A stretch of 64,000 bases of DNA from Anser cygnoides. Its lineage: Eukaryota > Chordata > Aves > Anseriformes > Anatidae. The DNA lies in contig NC_089882.1 in NCBI RefSeq assembly GCF_040182565.1, positions 15,825,683 to 15,889,682 of the forward strand, given 5' to 3'. The notes below the pieces were generated by a model, which was given only the letters and a program-made list of their open reading frames with translations, did no database searches and was not told where the DNA came from. The position numbers and the translations under genes were made by a program. Below, piece after piece: positions 60,639-64,000 of the stretch. Numbering within the stretch: the first letter of the stretch is position 1; each line of letters opens with the position of its first letter.

Positions 60639-63634
60639 CTTTTCCCCGAGGCATATTATTACTGTCTATGAGTCATTTCATTAATCTGGAGAGAAGGCTA
60701 GAAAACAAGTGAATAAACACCCTGCTTCACAACCTTCTGTCTGCACTGTTTACTTCTTTGCTAATGAATGAACAGCTAAAAAACAGAATTATCCTAACTG
60801 GGGACATTCAAAGGGACATTATCTCCTCTTTGTCAGTAGCTGCTGCCTGGGTCTGCCAGTCATTACACTACATAGTCAGAAGGTAATCTCAAAATGTTCA
60901 CTTCCAATAACAGTGTAAAGATGACAAAGTCCAGGAAAGCAGTGGGAAGGAAAATACATGCTCTTAGTCAAAAAAGAGAGCACAGGAGTCTTTTACATGA
61001 CTACAGCTTTTCTACAAAAAATGATTTAAAAAAGCAATGTGAGAAACACCAGACACCTCTGATGCCAGACACAGGACCCTGTCTCCAACAGTGCAAGGTC
61101 AGAACTCTTCCATGCACCGTGCTAGAACTCAGCACAGGCTCCGAGTTTTGCAGTTCACTTTGCGCATGGATAGGGCTCTTCATTTATCACAAATAAGGCA
61201 GGCAAGCGTCCGAAACGTCCTACTCCCCCTTTATAAATTTTACAGCTGTCAGAGTGATCCTATCTCTGGTGACACGAATAAAGATAGAAGATGAAGGACT
61301 AAATGAGAAACAAATTACTGTAGCCTCAGTTTTGCCCTCCAGTGCAGGAAATACAGGAATTCAAGGTCTAACTTCTGCCATCATGGAAGCCTGGGCTTAT
61401 CCTCCCTTGCAGCCCTAGAGTTGCTAAGTCTGGCACTGCTGCAGGAGCAGACATAGATGAACGGATGCTCAGTGCTGCCCTTACTTCGTCCCACCTCCTT
61501 TTGGATTCACATTTCTTGCCTCCCATGAATGCATATAAGGAGTTACACCTTAGGACTATTATTTGAAACACCGTAAGATATTTAATAAATCCCTGTCAAC
61601 TTTCAAGGATAGAAATATTGCACAGTTTCTTCATAAACAGTATTTAGTGCCTACAGAAAGCATTCTAAATAACATTCAGGTTACTATGAACAATTTTTAA
61701 AAAAAAGCATGACAGCAAGTCTGCTTGTGCACTTTACATACATTTTCCCCTTTGTCGTTACATACACTCAGATTTTGGAATTTAGTCTAGCATTTATACT
61801 TCTGCATTTCAGCGCATAGTTGAACACGCTCCTCTCTGATCTCTTTTCAAAGAGAATCTATTAATTTCTATATCAAGGAGGGCTGATGTTCATCTCTTGA
61901 GCTGAACATACAGTCCAGCAGAAAAATAAATTAATCATTTGGCCATTATTTGATGACTTCTTTTCCGCTTCCATCATACAACAGGACAGCAGCTTGTATG
62001 TATCTCTATCACGTGAGATATTTTTGCAATGACTGTTCAGATATGAGATTTTCTCTGCCAACTGTCACACAAATGGAGGTGACTGCCTAAATATGGCCAA
62101 ACACTTGTTAGAGAGACTGACGTGTACATCCCTGTGTCTCTCTAGATGAGACCATGTTATCCATGCTGTCTGGGACGGACAGAAAGACTGGACATCATTG
62201 GTCTCTGGCATTGCCACAACATATTGGCTTATGTTGCCTTGGCTCCTTGATCCTTACAAAGATGGGCAGACAGCTCCCGGGGCTGGTCCAAGCCCTCAAA
62301 GCAAACATGCTGGCATCTCTGCGGCTGGCAGTATTGCAGATCAAGAGTTAATATTTCACAGGGCTCTTCAATAACTTGTGACACACAAATCACCACAACG
62401 CTAGGGTTCAGCAAATAAAATAGGTTTAGAGAGTTAGGGAAGGGCTATCTCAATAGAACTCAGTTTTAGTCTTATAAACCTAATTGAATCAAGAACCACA
62501 GGAACAAACACAAGCTTGCTCCAGAATCCCAGTTGAAACTGGTCAGCCAAGTGCTAAGCACCCCTCCACCACAGTCTGTTTTCCCCCTCATTTGCCACAC
62601 AGTGCAGAGGACGTGTTGGGAGGGCTGTCAGTAACCCTGGCTGGAGGAGCATGTTCACACATCCAGATGCTGCGAGTGCAAGAGGTCCAGCCCTCAGGGC
62701 AGACATACCGCTGGCTCCTACTCACCATTAATACTACAGGACAGGTTCTCATTGTGTGCTAATACCTTCTTTCCTACAACACGTGTACTAGGACTGGTCC
62801 ACTCTCAGGGAGAGGATGATGGGACATGCTCTGCCAGGCAGCTTCTCACAAAACTGAAATTTCCTACAGCACTGAAGTACAGGTACTGAGCCACACATAC
62901 AGACAGACAACTAATTCTGTGTCCTTTTAGATGACCTTGCATGCCTCATTTACATGTGTAGAATATCACAGGCAGTTCCAGCCAGAGCTCTCCCCACTGC
63001 TCCTCTCCTCATCTTTGGATGAAGCAATATCCAGTGGCAGATGGGAAAGGGATGACAGGGACATGAAACTGGGCTGCATTTCAGACTGGATTTTTAGGGG
63101 CTTTGCACCAGAGTATCTCTCTACATATGTAAATATATATATTTGATTTGTACTTCTACATTGAAATCATTTGGGGCACAATACTTGAAATACTTTCATG
63201 TGCATTTAACTTTAGGACATACAACTTCAAAGATGTAAGCATACAAAATCAACCTTGACATGGAATTCTGTGACATACAAACAGAAGACTAGTATGTCTT
63301 AAAAAAAAAATCACTTTGGCAGAACAGTATTTGTGATTAATAGAAATTTGAATTAAATTTCTTCTTTCATGTATGCAGTAGTTAATTCTAATAAAGCAAG
63401 CTCAAGGTCTTCAGTTGCCTGGACAGGACTAATTAGATTTGTCCACATTATTACTTCAACATATTCAATCATACATAACCACAAATATCAACTTTCTTTT
63501 TAAGCTTTCAGTGCAAACAGTTTTCTCAAATTGCGAACAAAATCTACCCCAAAGGGAAACAAACAGTTTCAGGAATCCTACAAAGAAAAGTTTCAGGCTT
63601 AAAAAAAGATGCTTTAAAATTAAATTGCATAGTA

Positions 63635-63694
63635 CAAAAACAAACAAATGAACAAAACAAAAACCAACCAACCGAACAAAAAACCCACCCCCAC
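63635..63694. repeat. A/C-rich low-complexity run
   Basis: CAAA- and CCAACCAACC-type units. Confidence 0.85.
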
Positions 63695-64000
63695 CATCTA
63701 AGTTTCATATAGAAATGAAACGACTCTCTCTATTAGACTGAAGTTATGTGAAGAAGGTTTGAGCAGGTGTGTGTGTGACTAGACATACTATGAAAGCAAG
63801 CAATATTAACAAACTAAAGTCATCTCTTAATATTACTGAGATCCTGTTAGCCAGGCATATAATTGACATAACTTGAGATGAAATGGCCTCAAGTGATGCC
63901 TTATGACATGGAGTCATGTACTGTTGGAGTTAATGATTGCTAACCAGAAAGCTGTTCCAGGATCCTTGAGGAACAGCTTAGAAACTGACTCTGTGCAAGA

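Larger units (their letters stand above)
57581..64000. other. Noncoding intergenic region to right edge
   Basis: AT-rich, with (TTTG)n at 57841-57863, (GT)7 at 58984-58997, T17 at 60622-60638 and an A/C-rich run at 63635-63694. The open frames present are short, lack recognisable motifs and are spread over all frames. No MAPKAPK3 kinase exon was recognised. Confidence 0.65.

Noticed and set aside
20331..64000. Exons of MAPKAPK3 or other 3p21-type neighbours
   Set aside because: No kinase motifs (such as HRDVKPEN) or other known proteins appear in any frame I read.
1..64000. CRISPR array, tRNA, rRNA, operon or endogenous retrovirus
   Set aside because: No regularly spaced repeats, cloverleaf A/B boxes, LTR pair or gag/pol motifs were seen; the only RT traces are CR1/L3-like LINE.

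Overview
The window is vertebrate nuclear DNA, almost certainly from a bird. The evidence is several CR1 LINE fragments carrying the typical CR1 end (TTCCAACC followed by ATTCTRTGATTCT), the absence of recognisable Alu or L1, low overall repeat content, and two coding exons matching vertebrate DOCK3. The CR1 subfamilies would suit Galloanserae, but that is a guess. Bacterial-style gene finding does not apply here: nearly all open frames are chance ORFs, CR1 remnants or GC-rich CpG-island frames.

Layout. (1) 1-19630, minus strand: the 5' end of DOCK3, a Rac1 guanine-nucleotide exchange factor enriched in neurons. Coding exon 1 (19594-19630) holds the start codon and 12 codons plus one base. 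Intron 1 is about 19.0 kb. Exon 2 (482-565) encodes the first half of the N-terminal SH3 domain. The join is in frame and both splice junctions are canonical. Positions 1-481 are the start of intron 2, so the gene runs off the left edge. (2) About 19100-20330: the DOCK3 CpG-island promoter, TATA-less, with GC boxes and an NRF1-type palindrome. (3) 20331-25399: noncoding sequence with one weak splice-bounded candidate exon. (4) About 25400-25830: a second CpG island 5-6 kb upstream of DOCK3. On the plus strand it is followed by a GTGAGT donor, a 91-base intron, a TTTGCAG acceptor and an AATAAA signal, which makes a plausible small two-exon noncoding transcript running away from DOCK3. On its minus strand an ATG plus donor would splice in the right phase to DOCK3 exon 2. 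(5) 26260-64000: about 38 kb in which I recognise no host gene. It holds CR1 copies of several ages, a decayed RT-bearing LINE, a MIR-like fragment, microsatellites and scattered candidate regulatory motifs. MAPKAPK3, which I recall as the 5' neighbour of DOCK3 in mammals, was not seen.

How it fits together: this is one promoter region with a very long first intron and an upstream gene-poor flank. Anything new here is likely regulatory: the second CpG island and its possible transcript or alternative DOCK3 first exon, and a small intronic GC island flanked by two inverted RFX X-box-like sites. I found no CRISPR array, operon, tRNA gene, rRNA gene or intact retrovirus. All calls were made by eye; family names for old repeats come from memory of consensus sequences and were not checked by alignment.
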